This document shows, one piece after another, positions 51,937-62,097 of a DNA stretch of 64,000 nt. The notes under the pieces are model-generated. The model was given only the letters and a program-made list of their open reading frames with translations. It ran no database searches and had not been told where the DNA came from. Where the stretch lies: positions 1 through 64,000 of the forward strand of contig JAFUDV010000014.1 of assembly GCA_017464245.1 (NCBI GenBank), written 5' to 3'. A program made the position numbers and the translations under genes. The stretch is from Bacteroidales bacterium. GTDB lineage: Bacteria; Bacteroidota; Bacteroidia; Bacteroidales; UBA932. The first letter of the stretch is position 1. Each line of letters starts with the position of its first letter.

Positions 51937-53229
51937 ATGATGAAACGAACACTGAAATTAAGCCTTCTTGCAGGAGTCCTTCTCCTTTCCGCCGCTTGCG
52001 GATCCCCATCGGAGCCATCGCCCTTTGTCCGGGTGGAGGATGGCCATTTTGTCCGTAACGGCCGTCCCTATTCGTTTATTGGCACCAATTTCTGGTATGG
52101 TCCCATCCTGGCCTCCGACGGTGAGGGCGGCGATTACGACCGGCTGGTCCGCGAACTGGACGAGCTGAAATCCCTTGGCGTCGAGAATCTCCGTGTCCTG
52201 GTGGGCGGGGACGGTCCCGACGGCGTGTTCTCCCGCGTGGAGCCGACTCTCCAGAAAGCGCCGGGCGTATATAATGATACTATTTTGACCGGTTTGGACC
52301 GTTTTCTTGAAGAATTGGGGAAGCGGGACATGCAGGCCGTCCTGTACCTGAACAACTCCTGGGAGTGGTCCGGCGGCTACGGACAGTACCTGGAATGGGC
52401 GGGTGCCGGGAAGGCGCTCATCCCCCTGGTGGACGGCTATGTGCCTTTCATGCAGCAGATGGCGCAGTTTTCGGTCAATGAAAAGGCGCAGGGCCTCTTC
52501 TTCGACCACCTGAGGACGATCGTCGGCCGCACGAACGGCATCACCGGCAAGCCCTACATCGAGGATCCGGCCATCTTCGCCTGGCAGATCGGCAATGAGC
52601 CGCGCTGCTTCTCCGACGACCCGGCCGTCCGCAAGGGATTCGTCGCCTGGCTCACGGAGGCGGCATCCCTCATCAAGGAGATCGACCCGAACCATATGGT
52701 TTCCCTGGGGAGTGAAGGGCTTTGGGGCTGCGAGAATGACCCGGCCCTCCTCGAGGCCGTCACCGCCATCCCCGGCATCGACTACATGACCATCCATATC
52801 TGGCCCTACAACTGGAGCTGGGCCCGGGCGGAGAGCCTCCGCGAAGACCTTCCGGCCGCGTTCGCGAAGACGGACGAGTATATCGACCTTCACCTGGAGC
52901 TGGCCGCGAAGTACGGACAGCCCGTCGTCGTGGAGGAGTTCGGATTCCCGCGGGACGGCTTCTCGCCGGACCGTTCCGCCACCACCGAGTGCCGTGACGC
53001 CTATTACCGTCATGTCTTCGGGAAGGTGGGCCATGGCCTCGCCGGTGCCAATTTCTGGGGCTGGAGCGGGTTTGCACAGCCCGCCCACACCCAGTGGGAG
53101 CATGGCGACGACTATACCGGCGACCCGGCCCAGGAGGCCCAGGGCCTGAACGGCGTCTATGCCGGCGACACGACTGTCGAAATCATTCAACAATCCATAA
53201 CAACCATTCATCAACCAAATCAACAGTAG
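51937..53229 (+). CDS. GH5 (subfamily 7-like) endo-beta-mannanase lipoprotein
   Basis: A 430-residue surface lipoprotein (lipobox LLSAAC) with a GH5 TIM-barrel. The acid/base Glu is in FAWQIGNEPRCF and the nucleophile Glu in VVVEEFGFPRDG. The opening VRNGRPYSFIGTNFWYG and the GWSG-x-AQP segment match GH5_7 mannanases, which cut internal beta-1,4-mannosyl bonds. I chose the ATG at 51937; the one at 51913 is in frame but lies at the promoter and would mask the signal peptide. Only 1 bp separates its stop from the SusC gene. Confidence 0.85.
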   Translation: MMKRTLKLSLLAGVLLLSAACGSPSEPSPFVRVEDGHFVRNGRPYSFIGTNFWYGPILASDGEGGDYDRLVRELDELKSLGVENLRVLVGGDGPDGVFSRVEPTLQKAPGVYNDTILTGLDRFLEELGKRDMQAVLYLNNSWEWSGGYGQYLEWAGAGKALIPLVDGYVPFMQQMAQFSVNEKAQGLFFDHLRTIVGRTNGITGKPYIEDPAIFAWQIGNEPRCFSDDPAVRKGFVAWLTEAASLIKEIDPNHMVSLGSEGLWGCENDPALLEAVTAIPGIDYMTIHIWPYNWSWARAESLREDLPAAFAKTDEYIDLHLELAAKYGQPVVVEEFGFPRDGFSPDRSATTECRDAYYRHVFGKVGHGLAGANFWGWSGFAQPAHTQWEHGDDYTGDPAQEAQGLNGVYAGDTTVEIIQQSITTIHQPNQQ

Positions 53230-53230
53230 C

Positions 53231-56200
53231 ATGAGAAACAAGCTGTTAACCTTCATGCTTGCGCTCCTTGCGACCGCGGGTGCCCTGTTCGCGCAGAACA
53301 GGGTCACCGGTACCGTCACCGACGATATCGGACCGGTCATCGGCGCCAGCGTGATGGAGAAAGGCACCCAGAACGGTGCCGTCACAGACCTGGATGGAAA
53401 CTACGTGATCACGGTGAAGCCCGGTGCGACGCTCGTGTTCTCTTCCATCGGCTATGCAACGCAGGAGATCGCCGTGGGCAGCCAGTCCACGGTCAACGTC
53501 CTCCTGAAAGAAGACACCGAATTCCTCGACGAGGTCGTCGTCGTGGGTTACGGTACCATGAAAAGGAGCGACCTTTCCGGTGCCTCCGTCTCCATGAAGG
53601 AGGAGGACCTGAAGGGCTCCATCATCACCAACCTGGACCAGTCCCTGCAGGGTCGCGCCGCCGGTGTCTCCGCGGTGCAGACCTCCGGCGCTCCGGGTTC
53701 CTCGTCCTCCATCCGCGTCCGTGGCCAGGCCACGGTGAACTCCAATGCGGAACCGCTGTACGTCATCGACGGTGTCATCGTCCAGGGCGGCGGCAATTCC
53801 GGTGGGGACTTCGGTCTGGGAGGTCTCGGCAACGGTAAGGTTTCCACCATTTCCCCGCTTGCGACCATCAACCCGGCCGATATCCTCTCGATGGAAATCC
53901 TCAAGGATGCTTCCGCGACGGCCATTTACGGCGCCCAGGGCGCCAACGGCGTCGTCCTCATCACCACCAAGCACGGCAAGGCCGGAGAGGCGAAGTTCTC
54001 CTATGACGGCATGTTCGCCGTCTCCCGCCAGATGAGCCGCATCGACATGATGAACCTTCGCCAGTTCGCCGAGTACTACAATGACATGGTGGATATGGGC
54101 CTCGTGCAGCACAATGGCTGGTATGCCGATCCTTCCGTCCTCGGAAAGGGAACCAACTGGCAGGACGAGGTGTTCCGTACCGCGCTCCAGCACCAGCATC
54201 AGATCAGTGCCCAGGGCGGTACGGACAAGGTCCAGTACTATGTGTCCGGCTCCTTCATGAACCAGGAGGGTACGATCATCGGTTCCAATTTCGACCGTCT
54301 TTCCTTCCGTACGAACCTGGACGCCCAGCTCAAGAGCTGGTTCAAGCTCGGCCTGAACGCCACCTACGCCGTCACCAACGACAACCTGAAGCTGGCCGAC
54401 GGTAACGAGGGTGTCATCTTCTATTCCCTCTCCACCAATCCGGACATCCCTGTCTACGACCTGGACGGCAATTATTCCACGACGGTCCGTGAGGGTTATA
54501 CCTCCGCCAACCCGGTGGCGCTCGCGATGCTCGACGAGAACCTGCTGAAGCGTCAGAAGCTCACCGGCAACGTGTATGCCGAACTGACGCCCATCAAGCA
54601 TGTCGTGTATCGGAGCGAGGTCGGTTTCGACGTTTCCAATTCCACGGCGGACACCTACAAGCCGATGGTGAACCTGGGCGGCTGGCAGCGCGGTACGAAC
54701 TCCATGAGCGAGCAGCGGAATGCCAGTGTCTATTGGTCCATCAAGAATTATCTGACCTATTCCAACACATTCGGCAAGCACAGCGTCAGCGCGATGGCGG
54801 GCCAGGAAGCCTGGGAATCCCGGTGGAACTATCTGAGTGTCACGACTTCGGGTCTTCCTTCGGACGAGATCCACAATATCAAGCTCGCTCCGGCCGAGAA
54901 TGCCTCCCCGGGTTCCGGCTTCGGTTCCTCCGCGATGGCCTCTTTCTTCACCCGTGAGACCTATAACTACGACGACCGTTATCTGGCGACCTATACCTTC
55001 CGGTATGACGGTTCCTCCAACTTCGGCCCCGATAACCGCTGGGCTCCGTTCCATTCCTTCGCGGTCTCCTGGCGTTTCACCAACGAAGCCTTCCTGAAGG
55101 ATTTCACCCGTACCATCGGCCTGGACAACGGCAAGATCCGTCTCGGCTGGGGACAGACCGGTAACGCCAACATCGGCGGCGGCGCCTGGGAATCCGGCAT
55201 GAGCAAGATGCCCACCGGCCTGGGAGACAGCCAGCGTCCGGCCAATATCTCCAATACCGGCGTCCACTGGGAGAAGCAGGTGCAGACCAATGTCGGTTTC
55301 GACCTCAACTTCCTCAAGAACCGCATCAACCTGACGGTGGACCTCTATCGGAAGGTCTCCTCCGACATGCTGATGTCCCTGACCCTCCCGTCCTACATGG
55401 GTACCCAGGGCAACGGTTCCTCCGCCCTGGCCGCCCCGAAGGGTAATTTCGGCACCATCGAGAACAAGGGCCTGGAAATCACCCTGGACACGCACCCGAT
55501 CGACCGGAAGAACTTCGGTTGGGACAGCAACTTCCAGATCTCCTTCAACCGGAACAAGCTCGTCGCCCTGGACGGCTCCGCCAACGCGCAGCTGGTCGGT
55601 TACGGCCAGTGGAGCGACATCGTGTCCGTGACCGAGATCGGCGAGTCCCTGTACAACTTCTACGGCTACAAGGTCGTGGGCGTGTATGAATCCCTGGAGG
55701 ACATCCAGAATTCCCCGCGTCCGGAGAAGTATCCCGAAGACGGTGTCAGCTTCGACCGCGCCAACACGGTGTGGGTGGGCGACCTCAAGTTCGAAGACGT
55801 GAACAAGGACGGCGTCATCAATGAACTGGACCGTACCAACATCGGTTCTCCGCTCCCCAAGTTCACCTTCGGCTGGACCAACTCCTTCCGGTACAAGAAC
55901 CTGGACCTCTCCATCTTCCTGAACGGCTCCTACGGAAACAAAGTGCTCAACTACAACATGATGGGACAGGGCTACAACGGCCTCGTCCACATGAACAGCA
56001 CCTGGACCAACCAGCATGTCAGCATCATCGACCGTGCGAAGCTGGTCGTCATCGACCCGGAAAAGGTGTATGAGGACGGGTCTTCCTGGCAGACGGACAT
56101 CACCAACGTCCGGGTGGCCAATTCCGGTACCAAGACGCCGCGTCCGTCCATCCAGGACCCGAACGACAACGACCGCCTGAGCACCCGCTACATCGAGGAC

Positions 56201-56452
56201 GGCAGTTATCTCCGCATCAAGAACATCACGCTCGGATATACCTTCCCGAAGACGGTGCTCCAGAAAGTGAAGATCGACAACGTCCGCGTGTACATGAACA
56301 TCCAGAACCTTTATACGTTCACCAAGTACACGGGCTACGATCCGGAAGTCGGTGCCTCGACGCAGGACTCTTCCGGCCTGACCTTCGGCGTGGATAACGG
56401 TCGTTATCCTTCTCCGATGACCTGTTCCTTCGGCCTCAATATCACTTTCTAA
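53231..56452 (+). CDS. SusC/RagA family TonB-dependent outer-membrane transporter
   Basis: A 1073-residue outer-membrane importer of oligosaccharides. A signal peptide (cut near ALFA) is followed by a carboxypeptidase regulatory-like domain (about 22-100), a TonB-box region (LDEVVVVGYGTMKRSDLSGA), a plug with RVRGQATVNSNAEPLYVIDG, and a 22-strand barrel ending in FGLNITF. It pairs with the SusD gene 17 bp downstream. By context it imports manno-oligosaccharides. Confidence 0.95.
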   Translation: MRNKLLTFMLALLATAGALFAQNRVTGTVTDDIGPVIGASVMEKGTQNGAVTDLDGNYVITVKPGATLVFSSIGYATQEIAVGSQSTVNVLLKEDTEFLDEVVVVGYGTMKRSDLSGASVSMKEEDLKGSIITNLDQSLQGRAAGVSAVQTSGAPGSSSSIRVRGQATVNSNAEPLYVIDGVIVQGGGNSGGDFGLGGLGNGKVSTISPLATINPADILSMEILKDASATAIYGAQGANGVVLITTKHGKAGEAKFSYDGMFAVSRQMSRIDMMNLRQFAEYYNDMVDMGLVQHNGWYADPSVLGKGTNWQDEVFRTALQHQHQISAQGGTDKVQYYVSGSFMNQEGTIIGSNFDRLSFRTNLDAQLKSWFKLGLNATYAVTNDNLKLADGNEGVIFYSLSTNPDIPVYDLDGNYSTTVREGYTSANPVALAMLDENLLKRQKLTGNVYAELTPIKHVVYRSEVGFDVSNSTADTYKPMVNLGGWQRGTNSMSEQRNASVYWSIKNYLTYSNTFGKHSVSAMAGQEAWESRWNYLSVTTSGLPSDEIHNIKLAPAENASPGSGFGSSAMASFFTRETYNYDDRYLATYTFRYDGSSNFGPDNRWAPFHSFAVSWRFTNEAFLKDFTRTIGLDNGKIRLGWGQTGNANIGGGAWESGMSKMPTGLGDSQRPANISNTGVHWEKQVQTNVGFDLNFLKNRINLTVDLYRKVSSDMLMSLTLPSYMGTQGNGSSALAAPKGNFGTIENKGLEITLDTHPIDRKNFGWDSNFQISFNRNKLVALDGSANAQLVGYGQWSDIVSVTEIGESLYNFYGYKVVGVYESLEDIQNSPRPEKYPEDGVSFDRANTVWVGDLKFEDVNKDGVINELDRTNIGSPLPKFTFGWTNSFRYKNLDLSIFLNGSYGNKVLNYNMMGQGYNGLVHMNSTWTNQHVSIIDRAKLVVIDPEKVYEDGSSWQTDITNVRVANSGTKTPRPSIQDPNDNDRLSTRYIEDGSYLRIKNITLGYTFPKTVLQKVKIDNVRVYMNIQNLYTFTKYTGYDPEVGASTQDSSGLTFGVDNGRYPSPMTCSFGLNITF

Positions 56453-56469
56453 AGATGGAGGACAAGACT

Positions 56470-58263
56470 ATGATGAAAAATACGCTGAAATATTTCGCCC
56501 TCGCCGCCGTGCTTGTCGCCGGAGCTTCCTCCTGCGAGAAGTTCCTGAACCGTCCTTCCGAAGACAGCTTCACCACGGCCCAGTTCTACCAGAATGACGC
56601 GCAGATCGAGCAGGGCATCAATTACCTGTACAATTCGCCCTGGTACGATGTGATCCGCTTCTTCATCTACGGATCCGAGACGATGTGCGGAAACGTCTAT
56701 CAGGGACAGAATGCCTATTCCACCCTGACCGTGAACGGCACCGACCAGGACCTCAAGAACATGGCCTATTCCCTCTGGGCGGTCAACGCGCAGTGCAATA
56801 CGGTCATCCACAATATCCAGAGCGCCACCGGATCGGCTTCCGAGGCCGTCAAGAACCGCTGCATCGGCGAGGTCCTGGCCTGGAAGGCGATGACCTATTT
56901 CTTCCTGGTGCGTACCTTCGGTGACGTCCCGATCATCCATGACAACACCGAGATCATCAAGGAAGCCACCTACAACGAGGTGTACAAGGTCCAGAAGGCC
57001 GATGTCTATGACTACATCATCCTGACCCTGGAGAAGGCGATGGAGCTCCTTCCGAAGAATGCCTACATCAACCAGAAGGACCGGATCGATTACTATGCCG
57101 CCGAAGCCCTTCTCGCGAAGGTCTATCTGACCAAGGCCGGTGTCACCGGTTCCCTGAACCAGGACGACCTGGCTGCAGCGGCCCGCTATGCGAAGGATGT
57201 CATCGACAATTCCGGCCGTACCCTGACCCCGAAGTACTCCGACATCTTCCGGATGAAGCCCGAGCAGTACCAGCAGACCGGTGAGGAACTCTTCACCTGG
57301 CACTGGCAGGCTTCCGAAAAGGTGTGGACGTCCCAGAACTCCATCCAGTGCGACGTGGGACTCGTCGGCTTCTCCGAGACCGGCAGCCTCTGGGGTGACT
57401 GGAAAGGCCCCAGCATCGACCTGCAGGAAGCATTCGGCGTGACGGCGGTCGGCGACCCGTCCCAGCGCGTGGATACCGATGACCGCCGCCAGGCGACCAT
57501 CATGCTCTTCGGCGACCAGTTCGACTATTTCTGGACCGACAAGGGCGGTTTCGACTTCTACCGCTTCTTCTATGACGAGACCTACTGCCCGAGCGGACTG
57601 GAGTCCAATGCCTCCAACAAGACCTTCGGCTGTGCGACCGGTGCCAACTATGTGAAGCACCTGTATGGCGACGTCTATGACCACAAGACGGCGTACAATG
57701 TGGAACCGGAAGGCATGTACAACGCCCTCCCGACCCATATCCTCCGCCTGGGCGACATCTATCTCGTCTATGCCGAGGCCGCTTTCCTGACCGGCAATAC
57801 CGCCGACGCCCTCACCTATGTGAACAAGATCCGCGAGCGTGCCCATGCGAAGCCCCTCACGTCCGTCACCTATGAGGACATCTGGAAGGAGCGCCGCCTG
57901 GAACTCGCCCTCGAAGGCGACCGCTGGTACGACTACGTCCGCCGTTCCTACTACGACGTGGACGCCTGCATCGCCGACCTGAAGGCACAGCACCGTTCCA
58001 CCTGGAAGGGTGACGGCACGAATTACGATACCGTGTGCAAGAATTACGTGACGGATGCCCAGGGCAACTATGTCGGCCCCGGTGCGCGTCCCTGGGAAGG
58101 GAACCTCATTACTTACAACCCCACCGAGGAACTTACCAACGTGGTTCCCTCCATGTTCACGATCCCGTTCCCGACCGAGGATGTCGTGATGAACCCGAAT
58201 GTGGGTTCCACTGCCGAAGCCATCCACGTGGATGTCCGTGAGACCTACTCCTATGACTTTTAA
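56470..58263 (+). CDS. SusD/RagB family nutrient-binding lipoprotein
   Basis: A 597-residue surface lipoprotein (lipobox AGASSC) that caps the SusC barrel. It has the N-terminal SusD fold (FLNRPSEDSFTTAQFYQNDA), TPR-like helices (AEALLAKVYLTKAG) and the C-terminal RagB region (IWKERRLELALEGDRWYDYV, ending TYSYDF). The start at 56470 begins the signal peptide; an in-frame ATG at 56455 is also possible. Confidence 0.94.
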   Translation: MMKNTLKYFALAAVLVAGASSCEKFLNRPSEDSFTTAQFYQNDAQIEQGINYLYNSPWYDVIRFFIYGSETMCGNVYQGQNAYSTLTVNGTDQDLKNMAYSLWAVNAQCNTVIHNIQSATGSASEAVKNRCIGEVLAWKAMTYFFLVRTFGDVPIIHDNTEIIKEATYNEVYKVQKADVYDYIILTLEKAMELLPKNAYINQKDRIDYYAAEALLAKVYLTKAGVTGSLNQDDLAAAARYAKDVIDNSGRTLTPKYSDIFRMKPEQYQQTGEELFTWHWQASEKVWTSQNSIQCDVGLVGFSETGSLWGDWKGPSIDLQEAFGVTAVGDPSQRVDTDDRRQATIMLFGDQFDYFWTDKGGFDFYRFFYDETYCPSGLESNASNKTFGCATGANYVKHLYGDVYDHKTAYNVEPEGMYNALPTHILRLGDIYLVYAEAAFLTGNTADALTYVNKIRERAHAKPLTSVTYEDIWKERRLELALEGDRWYDYVRRSYYDVDACIADLKAQHRSTWKGDGTNYDTVCKNYVTDAQGNYVGPGARPWEGNLITYNPTEELTNVVPSMFTIPFPTEDVVMNPNVGSTAEAIHVDVRETYSYDF

Positions 58264-58274
58264 TCTGTGATCCG

Positions 58275-59582
58275 ATGAAAGCAACTATCAAATATACAGG
58301 CTTCATCCTGGGTGCCATCCTCGCAGTCTCCTGTGCCAATCTGGATTATCCGGACCGTTTCAAGGAGACGACCGGCATTCCGACGGTCCATTTCGTCCGC
58401 TATGCCGACCGGGACATCGCCATCACCCAGGCCAACATGGAAGAGCTCGTGTGCTTCGTAGGTGAGAACCTCACCAGCGTCCACGACATCTACTTCAATG
58501 ACCAGGCCGCCGTCCTGAACTCGAGCTACATGACTCCGCACACCTTGATCGTCGCGGTGCCCAAGAACATGCCCGTGGAGCAGACGGACAAGGTCTATCT
58601 CATTACGCGCGACAGTTCCGTCGTGGCATACGACTTCAAGGTCCTCCCTCCGGCACCGAAGATTACCGGCATGTCCAACGAATGGGCGGCCGCCGGATCG
58701 GAGGTGACCATCACCGGTTCCTACCTGTTCCCGCCGATCTCCGTCGAATTCCCGGGCGTCGATCCCGTCGAGGTCACTTCCGGTGACGGTACGGCGCTCT
58801 CGCTCAAGGTCCCTGCCGGAGCACAGCCCGGCAAGATCAAGGTGAGCAATGATTCCGGTACCGCGCAGTCCGTGTTCATGTACAAGGACAGCCGGGGCAT
58901 GCTCTTCGATTTCGACGGCATGACCGGCCTGGACAACCACGGATGGAACGGCCACAATTCCCAGGATGATGACGGCACCGGCATCGCCGGCCGCTTCTTC
59001 CAGTTCGGCGACGGAGCCACCACCCTGGACGGCGGTTGGGAGGAGGCCCACTTCTCCTTCGTGTACTGGCCGGGTTCCTGGAATACGCCGGAAAACTATC
59101 AGGATGGTGCCTTGGGCGCCCGCCTGACGGACTTCGCCGACTTCTCCGACTGGCAGAACATGGGCCTGAAGTTCGAGATTTTCGTCCCGAGCTCCAACCC
59201 CTGGACCAACACCCCGATGCAGATCTGCTTCGCCGGCGTGAACTTCGTGACCTTCGGCAACGGCGGTATCGAGGATATCGACGGCAATATCGTCGCCGGT
59301 GCGAACAACACCTATATGTCCGGCAACGACGCTCCGCGTGCGTTCTACACTCCTTGGAAGGCCACCGGTTCGTTCGATACGGGCGACCAGTGGATGACGG
59401 TGACGATTCCTTTCACCGAGTTCAACCTCGGTTGGAACGCTCTGCCTGCCGGTACGAACCTCAATGCCTCCAGCTTCACCAGTATGTGGATGTTCATCAC
59501 CGACGGCGGCATGGAGCCTAGTGGCGCCACCTGCACGCCGATCATCAAGATCGACAACATCCGTGCTGTCCCCGTTAAATAA
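58275..59582 (+). CDS. surface glycan-binding lipoprotein with IPT/TIG domain (SGBP)
   Basis: A 435-residue lipoprotein (lipobox AVSC) encoded after SusD, in the usual place of a SusE-type protein. Ig-like IPT/TIG domains occupy about 35-210 (PKITGMSNEWAAAGSEVTIT, GSYLF) and a C-terminal glycan-binding domain runs from about 215 (LFDFDGMTGLDNHGWNG) with many exposed Trp residues. It probably holds mannan chains at the surface. Confidence 0.82.
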   Translation: MKATIKYTGFILGAILAVSCANLDYPDRFKETTGIPTVHFVRYADRDIAITQANMEELVCFVGENLTSVHDIYFNDQAAVLNSSYMTPHTLIVAVPKNMPVEQTDKVYLITRDSSVVAYDFKVLPPAPKITGMSNEWAAAGSEVTITGSYLFPPISVEFPGVDPVEVTSGDGTALSLKVPAGAQPGKIKVSNDSGTAQSVFMYKDSRGMLFDFDGMTGLDNHGWNGHNSQDDDGTGIAGRFFQFGDGATTLDGGWEEAHFSFVYWPGSWNTPENYQDGALGARLTDFADFSDWQNMGLKFEIFVPSSNPWTNTPMQICFAGVNFVTFGNGGIEDIDGNIVAGANNTYMSGNDAPRAFYTPWKATGSFDTGDQWMTVTIPFTEFNLGWNALPAGTNLNASSFTSMWMFITDGGMEPSGATCTPIIKIDNIRAVPVK

Positions 59583-59600
59583 TGATAGGAGATTGAGAAT

Positions 59601-62042
59601 ATGAAAAACATACTGAAATATGCTTCTCTTGCGGCTCTTTGCCTTGCGGCGGTGTCCCTGACCGGCTGCAAGCACGAAGAGCTGGATACCGACCAGTTCG
59701 CCGGGAACGTGGCCCTCAGCGCTGTCGCACCGAATCCGGTCATGCGCGGCGGTGTCCTCCGCATCCTGGGCGCCAACCTGGAGAATGTCAGCGAAGTCCG
59801 TTTCGCCGGCGGCATTACCGTGACCGACTTCGAAGTCACGAAGTCCGGCACTCCCGGCGAATTGCGGGTCATGGTTCCGCTCGAAGGCCCCGAGGTGGGC
59901 AAGGTGGCCATCGTCACCAAGGACGGAACCGTCCTGGAATCCTTCTCCGACCTGGAATACACCGAGCCCATCGAACTGGACTCCTTCTCTCCGGCGGAGG
60001 TCCTTTCGGGCGATGTCGTCACGGTCAAGGGTGAATACCTGAACAACGTGCAGGAAGTGATCCTGGGTGGCGTGTACATCACTGAATTCCTGAGCAAGGA
60101 CCGTCACGAACTGAAGTTCACCGTTCCTTCCGACGCCGTCACCGGCTATGTGATTGTGGGCGACGTGAACGAGATCGCCGACCCGAACACGATTCCGAAC
60201 CAGATCTATTCCGAGAAGGAACTTGTCGTGGGCGACCCGACCGTGAATGAGGCGGCAAAAGCCACTTACAAGCGCGGAGACGTCATCACCGTCACCGGTT
60301 CCCACCTGGACATGATCCGGAAGGTGGACCTTGTCGGTGCCGCGGACGTGGATTTCACCGTGGCGGAAGACGGCAAGAGCCTGACCCTCACCCTTCCGGC
60401 CAGTGCCACCGACGGTGGAATCACCCTGACTTCCTATGCCGGAAAGACCTTCACGGCCGGTGAGATCGAGACCGTGACGGTGGCCGACCTGGACATCGTC
60501 AGCCTGGCCGAGGACGGCCGTTACAAGGCCGGATCCGAAGTGCGGATCACCGGTTCCGACCTGGACCTCGTGAGCCAGGTGGACTTCACGGGCACGGGCG
60601 CCTATTCCTGGCGTTACACCGACGGCGCGATCATCGCCACGATCCCTGCCGAAGCCAAGGACGGTGCGGTCACCGTTTCCCTTGGCTCCGGCAAGCAGGC
60701 CTGGACGCCTGAAATCGAAGTGGTGAAGCCGGTCGTCACGGCTTGCGACAGCCCCGACGGCGTGGCCGGCGAGACCGTCGTCAAGATCACCGGCGACGAC
60801 CTGGACCTCGTGACCTCCGTGACCATCGGCGACGACTTCAATGGTCTGATTCCCTGCGAATTCCTGTTAGTTCCTGCCGAGGATGGCAGTGTGCTCCTGG
60901 AGGTCACCCTTCCGCGCAATGCCTATACGGGTCCTGTCACCGTGTCATCCGCAGCCGGTTATACGTCTGCGACGGATGAGATCGTCGTCACTTATGACGA
61001 GCCGGTGTCCATCGTTTTCGACGAGCCTTCCTATGCGCTGGGCAAGAAGATCACGATCCATGGTGAGAACCTCCTGAAGATCGAATCCATCCAGATCAAG
61101 GGAAAGAAGGTCATGGACTATCAGCTCCATGCCGATGACGCCATGTCCTTCTCCCTGCCGGAAGAGATTGTGAGTCCGGGTGCCTATCGCCTGTCCCTTG
61201 TGCTGGTGGACGGTACGGAACTCACATGGGCGGTTCCTTTCGAGGTGACGGCACCCTTCACGGAAATCACCATCTGGGAAGGCAGCCAGATCATCAATGG
61301 ATGGAGCGGAGTCACTTTTGGTGACAACCGTTTCGTCTGGGCCGAGAACGGTATCCGCGAAGGCGATGTCGTCAAGATCTATTTCACCGCTCCGGAAGAG
61401 GGATGGTGGGATCTCCAGCTTTGCAACGGTCACTGGGGCGGTCTCTCCATCGATGAACTGGACGGCGGCAACGAGGTCAAGCAGGGAGCATTCCCCGGCG
61501 GAACCCAGACGTTCTCCTTCAATGTTACGGCCGGCATCCTGGCTTCCCTGACGGAAGACGCGGGCTGGGGCGGCGCTTTCATCATCAACGGCGACGGAAA
61601 TGTGGAAGTGACCAAGATCTCCCTCATCCAGTATGGCGCGACGGAAACGACGGTCTTCGAAGGACCGGTTTCCCTGACCTGGGGTGATGACGGGCGTTTC
61701 GGCCTGGCCATGTCCTTCTTCGATGCCGCCACTGCCGACTCCAAACTCATCATCTACTTCCATCAGACGGATAATTGGGGCCAGGTCCAGTTCAATGACG
61801 GCTGGTGGGGCAATGGTGACATTGTATTTCCCGAACTCGGTGGCGCATACCTGAATACGGACAATGTCGGGGGAAAGGATGTCGAGAAGATCGAACTGAC
61901 CCTGACGGCGAGTCTCCTGGAGATCATCCGGTCCAGGGCCGGAGATTATTTCGGCGTGAATACCGCATACCAGGGTGACGGCCGTGTAGGCATGGTCATC
62001 CAGGGCTCTGACTGGGTCATTGACAAGATCACCATCCAGTAG
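59601..62042 (+). CDS. multi-IPT surface glycan-binding lipoprotein with duplicated C-terminal module
   Basis: An 813-residue lipoprotein (lipobox LTGC). At least five to six tandem IPT/TIG Ig-like domains (about 35-545) act as a spacer arm. Two related C-terminal modules follow: one starting near ITIWEGSQIINGW with WWDLQLCNGHWGG, the second near TTVFEGPVSLTWG with WGQVQFNDGWWGNG. The Trp-rich repeats suggest two carbohydrate-binding sites. It is co-transcribed in the mannan locus. Confidence 0.8.
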   Translation: MKNILKYASLAALCLAAVSLTGCKHEELDTDQFAGNVALSAVAPNPVMRGGVLRILGANLENVSEVRFAGGITVTDFEVTKSGTPGELRVMVPLEGPEVGKVAIVTKDGTVLESFSDLEYTEPIELDSFSPAEVLSGDVVTVKGEYLNNVQEVILGGVYITEFLSKDRHELKFTVPSDAVTGYVIVGDVNEIADPNTIPNQIYSEKELVVGDPTVNEAAKATYKRGDVITVTGSHLDMIRKVDLVGAADVDFTVAEDGKSLTLTLPASATDGGITLTSYAGKTFTAGEIETVTVADLDIVSLAEDGRYKAGSEVRITGSDLDLVSQVDFTGTGAYSWRYTDGAIIATIPAEAKDGAVTVSLGSGKQAWTPEIEVVKPVVTACDSPDGVAGETVVKITGDDLDLVTSVTIGDDFNGLIPCEFLLVPAEDGSVLLEVTLPRNAYTGPVTVSSAAGYTSATDEIVVTYDEPVSIVFDEPSYALGKKITIHGENLLKIESIQIKGKKVMDYQLHADDAMSFSLPEEIVSPGAYRLSLVLVDGTELTWAVPFEVTAPFTEITIWEGSQIINGWSGVTFGDNRFVWAENGIREGDVVKIYFTAPEEGWWDLQLCNGHWGGLSIDELDGGNEVKQGAFPGGTQTFSFNVTAGILASLTEDAGWGGAFIINGDGNVEVTKISLIQYGATETTVFEGPVSLTWGDDGRFGLAMSFFDAATADSKLIIYFHQTDNWGQVQFNDGWWGNGDIVFPELGGAYLNTDNVGGKDVEKIELTLTASLLEIIRSRAGDYFGVNTAYQGDGRVGMVIQGSDWVIDKITIQ

Positions 62043-62097
62043 TTTTTCAATCCGGAGGGGGCTGACCCTCCCTCCGGGTTCCACTGAACACTTGATT

